Positions 41,156 through 49,397 of a stretch of 64,000 bases of DNA are shown here, piece after piece. The DNA comes from Tissierellia bacterium (GTDB lineage: Bacteria > Bacillota > Clostridia > Tissierellales > Peptoniphilaceae). The notes below the pieces were generated by a model. The model was given only the letters and a program-made list of their open reading frames with translations, searched no databases and had not been told where the DNA came from. The stretch's first letter is position 1. The number at the start of each line of letters is the position of its first letter. The stretch is taken from positions 1 through 64,000 of the forward strand of contig JAUNLK010000003.1 in the NCBI GenBank assembly GCA_030535395.1, in the 5' to 3' direction. Made by a program: the position numbers and the translations under genes.

Positions 41156-42554
41156 TTTCCCCTCCCTCCCTGGGTAGCCGGACCCGGATGGTGGTCCCCA
41201 CGCCCTTTTCTGAAACGATGTCCACGGCCCCCTTATGGAGCCTTGCGATCTCATCGGCTATGGATAGGCCCAGTCCCGAGTGGGAATTGGAGTGGGTGCC
41301 CTTGTAGAATTTTTCCTTGACCCGCTTCACTTCGTCGGGATCCATGCCCACCCCATTGTCCGATACATAGGCCTCGAAGTACTCCCCATTGACTTTGGTC
41401 TCCAATAGGACCCAGCCCCCCTGGGGAGTGAATTTCAGGGCATTGTCCACCAAATTGATAAAGAGCTGCCGCAGCCGGTCCTCGTCCCCCAAAATGAGCT
41501 GATCCCCGGGGGTGAACTCGGTCTTGAGCTCGATGCCCTCATTTCTCGCCCGGGGCCCCATTTGCACGGAGATGTCCCGAAAGAGCTCCCCAATGTCCAG
41601 CTCCTCCCGGTGGAGGGTGATGCGGCCGGAGATAAAGCGGGAGAAGTCCAAGAGCTCCTCCACCATTTTGGAGAGGCGGTCGGCCTCGGATTCAATGATG
41701 TCCAGGCCCTCGTCGATGATCTCCTTTTGATCGTCGTCGGTCTCCTTGAGGATCACCGCCCAGCCCTTAATGGAGGTGAGGGGGGTCCTGAGTTCGTGGG
41801 AGATGGAGGAGATGAAGTCGTTTTTGATTTGATCCTTCCGGATGATCTCATCGGCCAGGGTGTTCATGGTCTCCCCCAGGGCCGAAAGCTCGTCGCCGGT
41901 GTTCAAGTGGATTCTTTTTTTGTACTGGCCCCCGGCCAGGGCCAGGGCCGTGGACTGGAGCTCTTGAATGGGCCGCACCAAACTTTTGGAAATGACCCGG
42001 CTCATGAAGATCCCCACCCCCACAATGAGGAGGGTGAAGAGGGCCAAATACCGGGTGAGGCGGGCCATGAGGGCGTGGACATTGGAGAGGGAGGAGGTCC
42101 AGCGCATGACCCCCATGACCCCTCCGTCGGGCCCGGCAATGGGCTCGGAGACGCTCATCATCCACTCACTGGAGTAGTCCACCTTCCCCACTCGGCTGCC
42201 GGGCTCCCCCATGAGGGCATTTTGCACATCGGTGTAATTGCCCACGGGGTCGTTGACGGCCCCAATGGAGTCGTAGATGAGTTCCCCCTTGGTGTTGATG
42301 ACCTGGATCTGGCTCTCACTGAGATTCCAAACCAGTCGGGCGTCCCCTGCAATCATCTCCTGGATGTCCTTGTCGGGATAGTAGCGCTCCAAGCTGGAGA
42401 CACTGTAGCGGACGGAGTTTTGGAGATTGGCCCTCAAGTCGTCATAGGCGTACTGGCGAAACCCCAGGACAATCATCAGGTCCAATAGGGTCACGGTGAC
42501 CACCAGGAGAATGGAGTAGTAGAGGCTCATTCTCCTCTTGATGGAACGTTTCAT
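41148..42554 (-). CDS. Membrane sensor histidine kinase
   Basis: 468 residues. Membrane helix near 12-32, extracellular sensor part (about 35-160), second helix near 170-190, HAMP domain, then DHp with SISHELRTPLTSIKGW (His phosphorylation site) and a HATPase_c domain with NLVDNALKFTP, DNGVGMDPDE and GLGLSIADEIARL. Complete kinase of the ResE/PhoR type. It overlaps the response-regulator gene by four bases. The stimulus is unknown. Confidence 0.93.
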   Translation of the reverse strand: MKRSIKRRMSLYYSILLVVTVTLLDLMIVLGFRQYAYDDLRANLQNSVRYSVSSLERYYPDKDIQEMIAGDARLVWNLSESQIQVINTKGELIYDSIGAVNDPVGNYTDVQNALMGEPGSRVGKVDYSSEWMMSVSEPIAGPDGGVMGVMRWTSSLSNVHALMARLTRYLALFTLLIVGVGIFMSRVISKSLVRPIQELQSTALALAGGQYKKRIHLNTGDELSALGETMNTLADEIIRKDQIKNDFISSISHELRTPLTSIKGWAVILKETDDDQKEIIDEGLDIIESEADRLSKMVEELLDFSRFISGRITLHREELDIGELFRDISVQMGPRARNEGIELKTEFTPGDQLILGDEDRLRQLFINLVDNALKFTPQGGWVLLETKVNGEYFEAYVSDNGVGMDPDEVKRVKEKFYKGTHSNSHSGLGLSIADEIARLHKGAVDIVSEKGVGTTIRVRLPREGGENE

Positions 42555-43252
42555 TGATCGGATGTGGCTTTAAAGCGGTAGCCCACCCCCCGCACCGTCT
42601 CCAAAAATTGTGGATGGGCGGGGTCCTCCTCGATTTTGGAGCGGAGGCGCCGCATATTCACATCGATGATTTTGCTGTCCCCCAGAAATTCCTCTCCCCA
42701 GACCACATTGAGGATCTCCTCCCGGGAGAGGGCCCGGTTTACATTTTTCAAAAAGAGCTTGATGATTTCAAACTCCGTGGGGGTGAGGACAATCTCCTCC
42801 TCCCCGTGGAAGAACTTTCGGCTGTAGGTGTCCAGGCGGAAGTCCCCCTCTTCCAGCAAGCGGCTGTTGACCTCCTCTTCCTCCTCCCGGTGCATTCTCC
42901 GCTCCAGGCTCTTCACCCGTAGACTCAGCTCCGTGGGATTGAAGGGCTTGGTCATATAATCGTCGCTGCCACTTTGAAGGCCCATGATTTTGTCGTAGTC
43001 TTCGGCCTTGGCGGTGAGCATGATGATGCCCAGCCCCGGCATGGTGCTTCTCAGCTCCTTGCAGACCTCGAAGCCGTCAATTCCCGGGAGCATCACATCC
43101 AGTAGGACGATGTCGGGCTTTTCCCGCTTGGCAATTTCCAGGCCCTCTTCCCCGCTCCCCGCTTCAAAGACGGTGAAGCCATCTCGCTTTAAGTTGATCT
43201 GTATGAATTTTCGTATGGGCGCTTCGTCCTCCACCAGCAAAACTTTGGTCAT
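42551..43252 (-). CDS. OmpR-family response regulator
   Basis: 233 residues. Receiver domain with acid pocket VEDEA, phosphoacceptor Asp in IVLLDVMLPGIDGFEV, and Lys in DDYMTKPFNP. The winged-helix DNA-binding domain ends ADIDVNMRRLR-like: KIIDVNMRRLRSKIEED and RGVGYRF. Partner of the kinase that follows; overlaps the HD-domain gene before it. Confidence 0.95.
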   Translation of the reverse strand: MTKVLLVEDEAPIRKFIQINLKRDGFTVFEAGSGEEGLEIAKREKPDIVLLDVMLPGIDGFEVCKELRSTMPGLGIIMLTAKAEDYDKIMGLQSGSDDYMTKPFNPTELSLRVKSLERRMHREEEEEVNSRLLEEGDFRLDTYSRKFFHGEEEIVLTPTEFEIIKLFLKNVNRALSREEILNVVWGEEFLGDSKIIDVNMRRLRSKIEEDPAHPQFLETVRGVGYRFKATSDQ

Positions 43253-43836
43253 TGATCTCCTCCTGCAAAAAAGCTGTCCACAAGTTCCACGGTAAATTCA
43301 TAGAGCTTGGGAAATTCCTTGAGTACGGCGATTCTCCGGTCCACCGCCTCCCGGCTCACATGGGCATCCTTCCAGGTGCCCCCGCCACTTTTGGCATTGA
43401 GATACACCGGCTCCAAGCGGTCCATGGCCAGGGCAAAGCGGCTCTCGGCAGTCTCTTGGGCCTCAAACTCGTCCCAGAGGCCCCGGACATAGGCCCGCTG
43501 GTCCTCCGGCAGGAGGCCGAAGAGCTTGTCCGCCGCCGCCTGCTCCCGCTCCTCTTTGGAGGCATTGCCCACATCGTCGTAGGCGAAGGTGTCCCCGGCC
43601 TCAATTTCCACCACATCGTGGAAGAGGAGCATGGAGAGGACCCGCTCCATATCCGTCCCCGGATGGGCGTACTCCTTGAGGAGGACGGCCATGGCGGCGA
43701 TGTGAAAGCTGTGCTCGGCATCATTTTCAAAGCGCTCTGGATCCACAATGAGGCGGCTTCTCCTCTGCACCATTTTCATCTCATCCAGGCGGTGTATCAG
43801 GTCAATTTGCTGTTGTAATCTCTGGTCTTTAGTCAA
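43249..43836 (-). CDS. HD-domain phosphohydrolase (YfbR-like)
   Basis: 195 residues. HD motif ENDAEHSFHIAAMAVLL and LLFHDVVEIEAGDTFAYD give the metal-binding H...HD...D set; RRSRLIVDPERFE is the usual N-terminal segment. Relatives are 5'-deoxynucleotidases or other nucleotide phosphatases. The start at TTG 43836 has only a weak binding site; it follows the mtnA-like gene by 21 bases. Confidence 0.85.
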   Translation of the reverse strand: MTKDQRLQQQIDLIHRLDEMKMVQRRSRLIVDPERFENDAEHSFHIAAMAVLLKEYAHPGTDMERVLSMLLFHDVVEIEAGDTFAYDDVGNASKEEREQAAADKLFGLLPEDQRAYVRGLWDEFEAQETAESRFALAMDRLEPVYLNAKSGGGTWKDAHVSREAVDRRIAVLKEFPKLYEFTVELVDSFFAGGDQ

Positions 43837-43857
43837 TACGATCCAACTCTCTATTCT

Positions 43858-44940
43858 CTATACGGCAAATGAATAAAAATCGCTGCCTCTCTCGGATTTA
43901 CGGCTCCTGTACTGTTCCAGGTCATAGGGACTAAATACCCCTAAATCCGTCACCACCCCACTGACCAAATGGGCCGGGGTGTGGTCGAAGGCCGGGTACC
44001 AGCCCTCCACCCCCTCCAGCACGTGTTTGATGCCGTGGGCGGAGATGGCCTCCTCGGGATTTCGCTGTTCGATGGGCACCTCGGCCGCCCTGGGGGTGGT
44101 GAGGTCGGGGATTCCCGTGACGAAGTAGGGAATGTGGAAGTACTTGGCCAGGATGGCGATCTGATGGGTGCCCACCTTGTTGATGACCCCGCCGTCCATG
44201 GCAATGGAGTCCGCCGCCGAGGTGAAGAGGTCCACCCCCCGCTGCTCCATATAGGCCGCCACCATATTGTCGGTGATGACCGTCACGGGATAGCCCATGT
44301 CCTTTAAGACGGAGGCGGTGAAGCGGGCCCCCTGAAGATAGGGGCGGGTCTCGGGGCAGACGAAGGAGACCTCCTTGCCACTTCCCCGGAGGAGGCGGCC
44401 CATCATGCCGATGATGGTCTCCCCAAAGCACTGGGTCATCACCGTCCCCTGATCCGGGAGGAGGGGGAGGAGGTGCTCCGCCACCCGCTCAATGGAGGCG
44501 TAGCGGGACTCCATGGCCCTCAGGGCGTGGTCCCGTAGTATGAGATCGAGATCCGTGAAGTCCTCCGTCTCCCGGGCCACCTTGAGGGCCCCCGCCACCA
44601 CCTGCTCCATTCGCACCTGGGTGGTGGGCCGGGCAGTGGCCATGAGCTCCCCCGATCTCTCCAGGTGCTCCAGGGCCTGTTCCCGGTCCATATTCCGGGC
44701 CTCGTGGGCCGCCAGGGCCATGCCCATGGCGCAGGCAGTGTAGGGCCCCGCCGATTGGGTGACCATGGCCTGGAGGGCCTGCCGCACCTCCATGGGGCTG
44801 TGGCAGGTGACATATTCCACCCGTATGGGGTAAATTCTCCGGTCCAGAATGCGGACCACCCCGTCCTCGTAGATGGCCACATGCTCCGCTCGGAGCATGA
44901 ACGCCAGATCATCGTCAAAGGTCGCTACATTTCTATCCAT
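43858..44940 (-). CDS. mtnA: MtnA/eIF2B-family sugar-phosphate isomerase
   Basis: 360 residues of the methylthioribose-1-phosphate isomerase / eIF2B-alpha fold. The N-terminal marker RIYPIRVEYVTCHS, the PTTQVRMEQVV region, catalytic Cys in MTQCFGET, GARFTASVL and the Asp of DSIAMDGGVINKVGTHQIA match MtnA. It converts methylthioribose-1-phosphate to the ribulose form in methionine salvage. The ATG at 44940 is chosen (GGAGG eight bases upstream); a start 11 codons earlier lies in the -10 box. No other mtn genes except the divergent mtnP are near, so the later salvage steps are absent here. The TQCFGE sequence differs from the classical THCNAG, so a related ribose-1-phosphate isomerase is possible. 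Confidence 0.8.
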   Translation of the reverse strand: MDRNVATFDDDLAFMLRAEHVAIYEDGVVRILDRRIYPIRVEYVTCHSPMEVRQALQAMVTQSAGPYTACAMGMALAAHEARNMDREQALEHLERSGELMATARPTTQVRMEQVVAGALKVARETEDFTDLDLILRDHALRAMESRYASIERVAEHLLPLLPDQGTVMTQCFGETIIGMMGRLLRGSGKEVSFVCPETRPYLQGARFTASVLKDMGYPVTVITDNMVAAYMEQRGVDLFTSAADSIAMDGGVINKVGTHQIAILAKYFHIPYFVTGIPDLTTPRAAEVPIEQRNPEEAISAHGIKHVLEGVEGWYPAFDHTPAHLVSGVVTDLGVFSPYDLEQYRSRKSERGSDFYSFAV

Positions 44941-44971
44941 TTCAGGCACCTCCAGCTCCCACTCTATTTCC

Positions 44972-44977
44972 ATTATA
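44972..44977 (-). promoter_or_regulatory. Predicted -10 element of mtnA
   Basis: TATAAT on the minus strand, 32 bases before ATG 44940. The -35 is not clear. Confidence 0.5.
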
Positions 44978-45079
44978 CCTATTCCATGGGATCTTTAGTA
45001 TCATAGTACCATAAGGAAGGGGGCTAGCAGCTCCTTCCCCTGGATTTTGAAATGGATCTCACAAAGGATTGGAGAATTT

Positions 45080-45808
45080 ATGGAAGGACAAAGAACATAC
45101 GCCATCATCGGCGGCACGGGGATGGAGGATCTCTTTCCCCAGGCCCCCATGGAGACGGTGAGCACGGCCTATGGGGAGGCCGTCCTCTATCTCCCCCAGG
45201 GTAAAAACTACTACTTCCTCCCCCGCCACGGCAAAGAGCACCACCTGCCCCCTCACCGGATCAACTACCGGGCCAATATTGCGGCATTGAAAAAAATGGG
45301 CGTGGTGGCCGCCTTTGGCCTCTGCGCCGTGGGAAGCCTCCGGGAGGAGCTGAGGCCCGGGACTTTCGCCCTCATCTCGGACTTTTTGGACTTCACCAAG
45401 TCCCGCCCCACCACCTTCTTCGACGGGGAGGGAGGCCAGGTCCGCCACTTGGATGTGAGCGAGGTCTACAGCGAGGCCATGAACGCCTCCTTTGAAAGGC
45501 ACTGGGGCCATCCTCTCCCCCGTGCCGTCTATGTGGCCACCGAGGGCCCCCGCTTTGAAACCGCAAGTGAAAACAGGTTCTACGCCTCCATTGGCGGGGA
45601 TCTGGTGGGCATGACCAATGTCCCCGAGGCCCCCCTGGCCCTGGAGGCGGGGATTCGCTACAGCTGTCTCGCCCACATCATCAACTACGGCACGGGGATC
45701 CACCAAAAGGTGACCATCGAAAAATCCCAGGATCTCCCCCGCATTGTCCCCACCCTGGACGGGGTCTTTGCACAAAAAATGGAGCCCATGGAGGCTCCCT
45801 TCCTGTAA
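45080..45808 (+). CDS. mtnP: Methylthioadenosine/purine nucleoside phosphorylase family
   Basis: 242 residues. IIGGTGMEDLF carries the phosphate-binding loop, FLPRHGKEHHLPPHRINYRANI the conserved basic region, VYVATEGPRFETASEN the base and ribose site, and VGMTNVPEAPLALEAGI the C-terminal core. It splits methylthioadenosine (or inosine analogues) with phosphate, giving methylthioribose-1-phosphate, the substrate of the divergent mtnA product. The ATG at 45080 is preferred (GGAG five bases upstream). A hairpin GGAAGG...CCTTCC lies in its leader near 45015-45038. Its 3' half is faced by the cobalamin-riboswitch transcript. Confidence 0.9.
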   Translation: MEGQRTYAIIGGTGMEDLFPQAPMETVSTAYGEAVLYLPQGKNYYFLPRHGKEHHLPPHRINYRANIAALKKMGVVAAFGLCAVGSLREELRPGTFALISDFLDFTKSRPTTFFDGEGGQVRHLDVSEVYSEAMNASFERHWGHPLPRAVYVATEGPRFETASENRFYASIGGDLVGMTNVPEAPLALEAGIRYSCLAHIINYGTGIHQKVTIEKSQDLPRIVPTLDGVFAQKMEPMEAPFL

Positions 45809-45820
45809 AATTTCACACCC

Positions 45821-45863
45821 ATAGAAAAATCCCCCGCATTGCCCGTACGGAGGATTTTTCTAT
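45821..45863. terminator. Bidirectional hairpin after mtnP
   Basis: ATAGAAAAATCC (45821-45832) pairs with GGATTTTTCTAT (45852-45863), 12 bases after the mtnP stop. The T-rich 3' arm ends mtnP, and the same structure reads on the minus strand. Confidence 0.6.
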
Positions 45864-45906
45864 TAGGGGTAATGAATATGTCTTGTTCGGCACGGTGGCT
45901 CCGAAC

Positions 45907-45935
45907 AAAAAAATTCCCGCTGCCCGCGGGAATTC
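45907..45935 (-). terminator. Terminator of the cobalamin riboswitch
   Basis: On the minus strand ATTCCCGC, loop GGGCA, GCGGGAAT followed by a T7 run. A second hairpin TTGTTCGG/CCGAACAA follows at 45883-45908. Confidence 0.85.
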
Positions 45936-45982
45936 AAGTACTATGATCCATGTCATAATAGTAGCTTTTCCCACCGAAAGCA

Positions 45983-46138
45983 TAACTCAATACAATGGTA
46001 GGTCTCCTGACTTAAGTTCATCTGGTGACGACGTCTTCCCATTTTCACAGTGACTTGTGTCGCACCATCCCTATTACAGTAGCGGGGGCTGTACCGGATT
46101 CACACCGATTTCCCTTAACCAATGATCACTATTAAGTT
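45983..46138 (-). promoter_or_regulatory. Cobalamin riboswitch without a following sense gene
   Basis: The minus strand carries the conserved string of the B12 element: GGGAAATCGGTGTGAATCC, GGTACAGCCCCCGCTACTG, GTCACTG, GGGAAGACG and the B12-box segment CAGGAGACCTACC. P1 is AACTTAATA with TATTGAGTT. Switch and terminator end at 45907; downstream on this strand lies only the antisense of mtnP, then mtnA in sense. The stretch 45939-45964 forms a further hairpin that may act as anti-terminator. Confidence 0.93.
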
Positions 46139-46146
46139 ATGGCTCC

Positions 46147-46174
46147 ATTATATCAGAGGAAAAATAAAATGCAA
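46147..46174 (-). promoter_or_regulatory. Promoter of the cobalamin riboswitch transcript
   Basis: TTGCAT (46169-46174), 16 bases, TATAAT (46147-46152), placing the start near 46140 at the first base of the aptamer. The RNA thus has its own promoter, independent of pyrR. Confidence 0.8.
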
Positions 46175-46180
46175 GGGCCA

Positions 46181-46690
46181 TTACTCAATCCACACCCGGT
46201 CTGCCCCATCCACCTCCTGAAGGTGGACCACCACCACCTCGGAATAGGCGGTGGGGACATTTTTGCCTATGAAGTCCCCTCGAATGGGCAGCTCCCTGTG
46301 GCCCCGGTCAATGAGGGCCAGCAGCTCCACTTTCCGGGGGCGGTCCCGGACCATGAGGGCGTCCATGGCGGCCCGCACGGTCCTGCCCGTGTAGATGACA
46401 TCGTCCACCAAAACCACGATTTTTCCGTCCACCTTCCCCATGAAGTCCATGGGCGCAAAGGTCCCCGAGGGGCGGTCGTCCCGGAAGAAGGAGGGGTCCA
46501 GCTTGTAGACGGGGACGGGCCTGCCCTCAAACTCCTCCAGGAGGCGGCCCAGTCGCTGGGCCAGATCCACCCCCCGGGTCTGGATGCCCACCAAGATCAC
46601 ATCCTCGGTGCCCTTGTTTTTTTCGATGATTTCATTGGCCATTCGCTTCAGGGCCCGCTCCATGGCCAGGCGGTCCATAATTTCATTCAT
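46181..46690 (-). CDS. pyrR: PyrR regulator / uracil phosphoribosyltransferase
   Basis: 169 residues. The PRPP-binding loop VVLVDDVIYTGRTVRAAM and the VGIQTRGVDLA and LDPSFFRDD segments are diagnostic. PyrR binds pyr-operon mRNA in response to UMP and can make UMP from uracil. No PyrR-binding leader or pyr gene is beside it in this window. The ATG overlaps the rluD stop by four bases. Confidence 0.95.
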   Translation of the reverse strand: MNEIMDRLAMERALKRMANEIIEKNKGTEDVILVGIQTRGVDLAQRLGRLLEEFEGRPVPVYKLDPSFFRDDRPSGTFAPMDFMGKVDGKIVVLVDDVIYTGRTVRAAMDALMVRDRPRKVELLALIDRGHRELPIRGDFIGKNVPTAYSEVVVVHLQEVDGADRVWIE

Positions 46691-47601
46691 GAAAAATCTC
46701 CATTTCTCCCGTCACTTCTCCCCTCACTTTTGATCTTCTCCACTCGCCCCAAAATATCCTCGGGCAGGGGGCTCACCACCTTGAGCTCCGCTCCGGTGAA
46801 GGGGTGCTTCAAGGACAGGCTGTGGGCGTGGAGGAGGGTCCTGTGGGGGGACCTCCTGGCCCCGTAGAGCTCATCCCCCACCACGGGGTGGCCCAGGCTC
46901 TTCATGTGGACTCGGATCTGATGGGTGCGGCCCGTGAGAATGGACAGCTCCAGGGCCGTCTCCCTCGCCCCCACAGCCAGGGGCCGGTAGCGGGTGAGGG
47001 CGGCCCTGCCGTCCTCTCGCACCGCCATGCGAATGGGCACCTTGGGGTCCCTGCCAATGGGGGCCTCCACCTGGCCTGGCTCAAAAATTTGCCCCTCCAC
47101 TACGGCCCGGTAGATCTTCTCCAGGCGGTGCTCCTTAAAGAGGGAGACCAGGGCGCGGTAGGCCCGGTCGGTCTTGGCCACCACCATGACCCCGGAGGTG
47201 TCCTTGTCCAGGCGGTGGACGATTCCCGGGCGGAGGGGATCAGAGCCCTCCGCCAGCCGGTCCAGGGCATAGAGGAGGCCGTGGACCAGAGTGGTCTCCT
47301 CCCGGCCGGCCCCCGGGTGCACCACCAGGCCCCAGGGTTTGTCCACAAAGGCTAGATCCTCGTCCTCATAGAGCATCTTCAGTTTCAGATCCTTGGGATG
47401 GACCCTCTGGGGCAGGGGGGGCTCATAGTGCACCAACTCCCCCTCGCTGAGGAGATAAGCGGGCTTTTGAACTTTGCCGTCCACCTGGACCCTGCCCTCT
47501 GTAATGGATTTTTTCAATTGGGAGCGGCTCTCCCCCGTGGCTTCTGCCAAAAATTGATCCAGGCGAAGGCCCGAGGCGGCTTCATCCACGGGAATGTTCA
47601 C
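46687..47601 (-). CDS. rluD: Large-subunit rRNA pseudouridine synthase, RluA/RluD family
   Basis: 304 residues. S4-type domain at the N-terminus (RLDQFLAEATGESRSQLKKS) and a catalytic core with the nucleophilic Asp in GIVHRLDKDTSGVMVVAKT, plus GRTHQIRVHM. The GTG at 47601 is chosen because GGAGG lies six bases upstream and the longer frame runs into lspA. It overlaps lspA by 20 bases. Confidence 0.93.
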   Translation of the reverse strand: MNIPVDEAASGLRLDQFLAEATGESRSQLKKSITEGRVQVDGKVQKPAYLLSEGELVHYEPPLPQRVHPKDLKLKMLYEDEDLAFVDKPWGLVVHPGAGREETTLVHGLLYALDRLAEGSDPLRPGIVHRLDKDTSGVMVVAKTDRAYRALVSLFKEHRLEKIYRAVVEGQIFEPGQVEAPIGRDPKVPIRMAVREDGRAALTRYRPLAVGARETALELSILTGRTHQIRVHMKSLGHPVVGDELYGARRSPHRTLLHAHSLSLKHPFTGAELKVVSPLPEDILGRVEKIKSEGRSDGRNGDFS

Positions 47602-48049
47602 TTTGCTCCTCCTGAAAGAAGATGTGAAGGAGGACCATGAAGGTCCCCACCACAATAAAGGTGTCGGCCAAATTGAAGACGGCAAAGCTGTAGCTGCCGA
47701 AGGTGAGGCTGATGAAATCCACCACATAGTGGAGTCTGAGGCGGTCGATGAAATTGCCCAAAGTTCCGGCGAAAATGAAAACCAGGGCCCACTTTAAAAA
47801 GGCACTTTTGGGCTTTTTAATGAAGAGCTCGTAGATGAGCACGGCCGACACCACCAGGGTGATGACAATGAAAAAGCTCCGGGAGTCCTGGAGGATGCCA
47901 AAGGCCGCCCCGGTGTTTTCCAAGTAGATGAGGCGGAAAAAACTCCCCAAAACGGAGATCCCCGGCGTCCCCTTAATGTGGGCCACCACCAAAAATTTTG
48001 ACAATTGATCCAGGGCCACCAGGGCCAAAATTACAAGTACTGAAGTCAT
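47582..48049 (-). CDS. lspA: Signal peptidase II (lipoprotein signal peptidase)
   Basis: 155 residues, four membrane helices. It cuts the signal peptide of the several lipoproteins seen in this window after lipidation. Catalytic Asp residues are in GTLGNFIDRL and FNLADTFIVVG; ENTGAAFG is the conserved loop. GAGG four bases before ATG 48049. Confidence 0.95.
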   Translation of the reverse strand: MTSVLVILALVALDQLSKFLVVAHIKGTPGISVLGSFFRLIYLENTGAAFGILQDSRSFFIVITLVVSAVLIYELFIKKPKSAFLKWALVFIFAGTLGNFIDRLRLHYVVDFISLTFGSYSFAVFNLADTFIVVGTFMVLLHIFFQEEQSEHSRG

Positions 48050-48133
48050 ACCGCCTCCCTCTGTGCCGGGACGCTGCTCCATCCCGTGCTCCATAAATCC
48101 TCGGGCCAATTTTGCCCATTAAAGCCTGTGGCC

Positions 48134-48904
48134 TCAGCGAATGATGCCATAGGAAATTCGAATGCGATCCTTCCGGGTGGTGGTGAGCTCCGGGAAAATT
48201 TGCACCCGCCCAAATTTTCGAATGGACAGGAGGTCCCCCGCCGCCACCACATGGGCGGGGCGCAATATGGTCTGAAAATTCACCTTCACCAGACCCCCCT
48301 CCACCTGGGCCTTGGCCAGGGTCCTGCTCTTTCGGGTGACGGCGCTCACCACCCCGTCCAGGCGCATGGAGCTCACTGTGGCCACCTCCCTCTGGTAGGA
48401 AGTGGGGGGATAGACCATCTCCTCATTGGCCACCTCCCTCACGGTGATGGCACTGGAGCCCACCTCCCGAAATTCCAGGAGGAGAAAATCGCCAATCTCC
48501 CTCTTCACGCAGATATAGGCGCTCTCGCCGTGAACGGCAATATCGCCAATTTTACTCCGGTCGATGCCCAGGCCCAAGAGGGCCCCCAAAATGTCCGGGT
48601 GGCTCAGCTGGGAAAACTTGGATGTGATTTTAAAGCTCCTGACCCCCTCATCGATATAGGCCTCATAGGGGGCAAAGCCCACAATGTCCCGCTCCCGGAG
48701 CTCCTCCCGCTGGGTGGTGAGAAACTCCATTTGGGGAAATTGGAAGGCCAGCTCCCGGGCCAGTCTCCGCTCGTAGGGATCTAAAAAATCACTCTCCTCC
48801 ACCGTGTAGCCCCGAGAAGCCATGGACAGCTTGTCGAGGAGGCGGCGGAGTAAAGTGATTTTCTCTGGATCTTGAATGTGTTTTAGGTAGTCCTTGGGGC
48901 CCAT
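48134..48904 (-). CDS. ylmH: S4-domain RNA-binding protein YlmH
   Basis: 256 residues. Long N-terminal domain (about 1-180, RFLDPYERRLA region) followed by an S4 RNA-binding domain (LDGVVSAVTRKSRTLAKAQVE through VVAAGDLLSIRKFGR). YlmH family members act in ribosome rescue and are encoded in the division cluster next to sepF. One base separates its ATG from the sepF stop. Confidence 0.9.
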   Translation of the reverse strand: MGPKDYLKHIQDPEKITLLRRLLDKLSMASRGYTVEESDFLDPYERRLARELAFQFPQMEFLTTQREELRERDIVGFAPYEAYIDEGVRSFKITSKFSQLSHPDILGALLGLGIDRSKIGDIAVHGESAYICVKREIGDFLLLEFREVGSSAITVREVANEEMVYPPTSYQREVATVSSMRLDGVVSAVTRKSRTLAKAQVEGGLVKVNFQTILRPAHVVAAGDLLSIRKFGRVQIFPELTTTRKDRIRISYGIIR

Positions 48905-48905
48905 A

Positions 48906-49388
48906 TTACCAGGGGAAGATGCCGGAGTTTTGAAGCTCCTCTTTCAGGCCGTCGATCTCGATGCCATTGGGGGCCAAAATAAATATGTCTTTGTTGACCT
49001 TTTGAATCTTGCCGTCCAGAGCGTAGAGGGCTCCGTTGACAAAATCAAAAATTTCACGCTTCACATCCAGCTCCAACTGCTCAAAATTCAGAACAATGGC
49101 CTTGTTTTCCCTGAGATCATCGACAATTTTGGGACTCTCATCGTAGCTCAAGGGCTCGTGAATGGTGATGACCATGCTGGCTTTCGTGTGAATGGACAAT
49201 ACATTGCCCCCTTCCTGACGCTTACTGCGCACGCTGCGAGGTTCCCGCTCTTCCTCTTGGAGGCGGACCGGTTCTACCTCCGTGGTCTCAAAGGCTTCGT
49301 TGGGATTGTACTCGTAGTTATCATCGTCATAGTAGTCGTCATCGCCAAAGCCAAATACGCGTTTTACCTTCTCCGTAAAATTTGCCAT
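48906..49388 (-). CDS. sepF: Cell division protein SepF
   Basis: 160 residues. The short amphipathic N-terminus (MANFTEKVKRVFGF) inserts in the membrane. An acidic Tyr/Asp-rich linker (DDDYYDDDNYEYNP) follows, then the SepF domain (about 75-155) with KAIVLNFEQLE and ALDGKIQKVNKDIFILAPN. It links FtsZ filaments to the membrane and aids septum formation. Confidence 0.94.
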   Translation of the reverse strand: MANFTEKVKRVFGFGDDDYYDDDNYEYNPNEAFETTEVEPVRLQEEEREPRSVRSKRQEGGNVLSIHTKASMVITIHEPLSYDESPKIVDDLRENKAIVLNFEQLELDVKREIFDFVNGALYALDGKIQKVNKDIFILAPNGIEIDGLKEELQNSGIFPW

Positions 49389-49397
49389 GGTTTCCTC

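Noticed and set aside
45000..45079. S-box (SAM) riboswitch before mtnP
   Set aside because: Only a simple hairpin is present; the conserved SAM-I core segments are missing.
46181..46690. PyrR-binding leader near pyrR
   Set aside because: No terminator/anti-terminator pair with a PyrR site was seen; pyrR is translated from the rluD transcript.
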